From Coriaria nepalensis (Eukaryota; Streptophyta; Magnoliopsida; Cucurbitales; Coriariaceae), in the NCBI GenBank assembly GCA_027186245.1, contig CP114481.1, positions 28,923,501 to 28,987,500 of the forward strand: a DNA stretch of 64,000 nt. The letters are read 5' to 3'. This document shows, piece by piece, positions 61,140 to 64,000 of this stretch (its first letter is position 1; every line of letters starts with the position of its first letter). The notes beneath the pieces were generated by a model that was not told the origin of the DNA, did not search any database, and saw only the letters and a program-made list of their open reading frames with translations. The position numbers were made by a program, and so were the translations under genes.

Positions 61140-62843
61140 GGTTAAACTAATGCACACTTTCCTTGCAATGATCATTTGAAAGTTATGCACAAAGCTTGCG
61201 TTTGAAGTGCGAAAATAGAATTCGTTCGAATTGCTTTGAAATATGTTATTGACTTGAAATGACTCATTCAAATGATTTTGAGGTTAAACTAATGCACAGT
61301 TTCCTTGCAATGATCATTTGAAAGTTATCCACGAAACTTCTCTTTCAAGTGCGAAAATAGAATTCGTTCGAATTGCTTTGAAATAAGTTATTGACTTGAA
61401 ATGACTCATTCAAATGATTTTAAGGTTAAACTAATGCACACTTTCCTTGCAATGATGATTTGAAAGTTATGCACAAAGCTTGCGTTTGAAGTGTGAAAAT
61501 AGAATTCGTTCGAATTGCTTTGAAATATGTTATTGACTTGAAATGACTCATTCAAATGATTTTGAGGTTAAACTCATGCATAATTTCCTTGCAATGATCA
61601 TTTGAAGGTTATCCACGAAACTTCTGTTTCAAGTGCGAAAATAGAATTCGTTCGAATTGCTTTGAAATAAGTTATTGACTTGAAATGACTCATTCAAATG
61701 ATTTTAAGGTTAAACTAATGCACACTTTCCTTGCAATGATCATTTGAAAGTTATGCACAAAACTTGCGTTTGAAGTGCGAAAATAGAATTCGTTCGAATT
61801 GCTTTGAAATAAGTTATTGACTTGAAATGACTCATTCAAATGATTTTACGGTTAAACTAATGCACACTTTCCTTGCAATGATCATTTGAAAGTTATGCAC
61901 AAAACTTGCGTTAGAAGTGCGAAAATAGAATTCGTTCGAATTGCTTTGAAATAAGTTATTGACTTGAAATGACTCATTCAAATGATTTTAAGGTTAGACT
62001 AATGCACACTTTCCTTGCAATGATCATTTGAAAGTTATGCACAAAGCTTGCGTTTGAAGTGCGAAAATAGAATTCGTTCGAATTGCTTTGAAATATGTTA
62101 TTGGCTTGAAATGACTCATTCAAATGATTTTGAGGTTAAACTAATGCACAGTTTCCTTGCAATGATCGTTTGAAGGTTATCCACGAAACTTCTGTTTCAA
62201 GTGCGAAAATAGAATTCGTTCGAATTGCTTTGAAATAAGTTATTGACTTGAAATGACTCATTCAAATGATTTTGAGGTTAAACTAATGCACACTTTCCTT
62301 GCAATGATCATTTGAAGGTTATCCACGAAACTTCTGTTTGAAGTGTGAAAATATAATTCGTTCGAACTGCTTTGAAATAAGATATTGACTTGAAATCACT
62401 ATTTGAAATGATTTTAAAGTTAAACGAATGCATACATTCCTTGCATTGATCATTTGCAAGTTATGCACATAACTTGTTTTCGAAGTGCGAAAATAGAATT
62501 CATTTATATTTCTTTGAAATATGATATTGACTTGAAATGACTCATTCAAATGATTTTAAGGTTAAACTAATGCACACTTTCCAGGCAATGATCATTTGAT
62601 AGTTATCCATGAAACTTCTGTTCGAAGTGTGAAAATATAATTCGTTCGAATTGCTTTGAAATATGTTATTGACTTGAAATGACTCATTCAAATGATTTTG
62701 AGGTTAAACTAATGCACACTTTCCTTGCAATAACCATTTGAAAGTTATGCACAAAACTTGCGTTTGAAGTGCGAAAATAGAATTCGTTCGAATTGCTTTG
62801 AAATAAGTTATTGACTTGAAATGACTCATTCAAATGATTTTAA
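61140..62843 (+). repeat. 12-mer segment, 1704 bp, copy 1
   Basis: It matches 62844-63990 at +1704 (12 x 142): GATGATTTGAAAG, AACTCATGCATA (61571 and 63275), GATTTTACGG and GCGTTAGAAG (61909 and 63613). Its second half (about 62020-62640) repeats 60180-60790 at +1846 (13 x 142), including GATCGTTTGAAGG (60318 and 62164) and TTTCCAGGC (60732 and 62578). Two duplication periods therefore overlap in one block. Confidence 0.86.
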
Positions 62844-64000
62844 GGTTAAACTAATGCACACTTTCCTTGCAATGATCATTTGAAAGTTATGCACAAAGCT
62901 TGCGTTTGAAGTGCGAAAATAGAATTCGTTCGAATTGCTTTGAAATATGTTATTGACTTGAAATGACTCATTCAAATGATTTTGAGGTTAAACTAATGCA
63001 CAGTTTCCTTGCAATGATCATTTGAAAGTTATCCACGAAACTTCTCTTTCAAGTGCGAAAATAGAATTCGTTCGAATTGCTTTGAAATAAGTTATTGACT
63101 TGAAATGACTCATTCAAATGATTTTAAGGTTAAACTAATGCACACTTTCCTTGCAATGATGATTTGAAAGTTATGCACAAAGCTTGCGTTTGAAGTGTGA
63201 AAATAGAATTCGTTCGAATTGCTTTGAAATATGTTATTGACTTGAAATGACTCATTCAAATGATTTTGAGGTTAAACTCATGCATAGTTTCCTTGCAATG
63301 ATCATTTGAAGGTTATCCATGAAACTTCTGTTTCAAGTGCGAAAATAGAATTCGTTCGAATTGCTTTGAAATAAGTTATTGACTTGAAATGACTCATTCA
63401 AATGATTTTAAGGTTAAACTAATGCACACTTTCCTTGCAATGATCATTTGAAAGTTATGCACAAAACTTGCGTTTGAAGTGCGAAAATAGAATTCGTTCG
63501 AATTGCTTTGAAATAAGTTATTGACTTGAAATGACTCATTCAAATGATTTTACGGTTAAACTAATGCACACTTTCCTTGCAATGATCATTTGAAAGTTAT
63601 GCACAAAACTTGCGTTAGAAGTGCGAAAATAGAATTCGTTCGAATTGCTTTGAAATAAGTTATTGACTTGAAATGACTCATTCAAATGATTTTAAGGTTA
63701 GACTAATGCACACTTTCCTTGCAATGATCATTTGAAAGTTATGCACAAAGCTTGCGTTTGAAGTGTGAAAGTAGAATTCGTTCGAATTGCTTTGAAATAT
63801 GTTATTGACTTGAAATGACTCATTCAAATGATTTTGAGGTTAAACTAATGCACAGTTTCCTTGCAATGATCATTTGAAGGTTATCCACGAAACTTCTGTT
63901 TCAAGTGCGAAAATAGAATTCGTTCGAATTGTTTCGAATTAAGTTATTGACTTGAAATGACTCATTCAAATGATTTTAAGGTTAAACTAATGCACTCTTT
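62844..64000 (+). repeat. 12-mer segment, copy 2, running off the right edge
   Basis: It follows copy 1 closely to about 63700. Then GTGTGAAAGTAG (63764) replaces GTGCGAAAATAG, and the final complete unit has an odd end, TTGTTTCGAATTAAG (63930). The window ends inside a type A unit (GCACTCTTT), so the array continues to the right. Confidence 0.86.

Larger units (their letters stand above)
1..64000 (+). repeat. 142-bp satellite DNA array filling the window
   Basis: A 142-bp unit repeats head to tail from the first to the last base, about 450 copies. Every stretch shows the same order of landmarks: TTGACTTGAAAT, GACTCATTCAAATGATTTT, CACTTTCCTTGCAATGATCA, then GCGAAAATAGAATTCG and GCTTTGAAATA. 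All units read the same way and I saw no inversion. Length is tightly kept: deviations are mostly single-base indels, plus one half-unit deletion near 40850. The consensus is 31% G+C. No gene, transposon, tRNA, rRNA or unique sequence interrupts it, and both edges lie inside the array. Seen: the array and its unit. Inferred: a eukaryotic centromeric or pericentromeric satellite. The family and host species are not recognised. Confidence 0.98.

Noticed and set aside
4699..62549. Some 29 minus-strand open frames of 60-96 codons with near-identical proteins beginning (M)NESFQVNN, e.g. 4699-4989, 30594-30824, 57289-57579
   Set aside because: They are the same piece of the satellite read backwards. 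Those I checked (4989, 12411, 43565) begin at TTG, not ATG, and the shared LNES start implies the same for the rest. Because 142 is not a multiple of 3, each frame runs into a stop within two to three units. They recur wherever a C-B or similar pair occurs, with no ribosome-site or codon signal.
1..64000. CRISPR array
   Set aside because: There are regular repeats, but no unrelated spacers: the whole 142-bp unit is repeated and related along its full length.
1..64000. Identification as the 142-bp satellite of a darkling beetle
   Set aside because: Satellites of this length are known in that family, but I cannot match the sequence from memory, and length alone is not evidence. A database search with the consensus unit would settle it.
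1..64000. Telomeric repeats, microsatellites, tRNA or rRNA genes embedded in the array
   Set aside because: Reading through the window, I found the satellite landmarks in every 142-bp step and no stretch that lacked them, so there is no room for an insert of any of these kinds.

Overview
The whole window is one uninterrupted tandem satellite array. A unit of 142 bp repeats head to tail in one orientation from base 1 to base 64000, about 450 copies (64000/142), and neither edge reaches unique flanking DNA. I see no gene, RNA gene, mobile element, microsatellite tract or CRISPR array. The commonest unit (a clean copy is 49606-49747) has 44 G+C of 142 (31%), carries one EcoRI site, and contains three short dyad symmetries. 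The organisation is that of a eukaryotic centromeric or pericentromeric satellite, but sequence alone cannot prove that location. I do not recognise the satellite family. The consensus is not depleted in CpG (4 seen, about 3.4 expected), which leans weakly towards a host with little germline CpG methylation, such as many insects. Some darkling beetles have satellites of 142 bp, but a shared length does not identify a host.

The units fall into a few recurring variants, called A, B, C and D here. A is the consensus. C ends in AGATATTGAC and is the usual left neighbour of B, which has ATCACTAATTG near its start. D carries GAGGTT, CACAGTTTCC and GTTTCAAG. These variants are arranged in multi-monomer higher-order repeats (HORs) that change along the window.

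From left to right: 7-mer HOR of 995 bp (661-3092); a mosaic 8-mer/6-mer/7-mer block (3093-6069); a 9-mer HOR of 1278 bp (6.5-12.0 kb); a 20-mer of 2840 bp containing the last 9-mer and duplicated once (10722-16401); a 39-mer of 5535 bp present in two almost identical copies (18450-29519) plus a 0.24-kb stub; 6-mer, 17/16-mer and 8-mer HORs (30.5-39.3 kb); an 11-mer of 1560 bp in two near-identical copies plus a shortened third (42.0-46.2 kb); and a right-hand third (47.5-64 kb) where a few modules recur at spacings that are almost always whole multiples of 142 bp. Several blocks are repeated at a distance, for example 39.05-40.3 kb and 46.2-47.5 kb, or 48.0-49.8 kb and 56.4-58.1 kb.

The open reading frames of about 60-96 codons found across the window lie on the minus strand. 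Every one I checked starts at TTG rather than ATG, and all are by-products of the repeat, so none is annotated as a gene. HOR boundaries were read by eye from diagnostic variants and are good to roughly 50-100 bp. The spacings come from matching anchor positions and are firmer.
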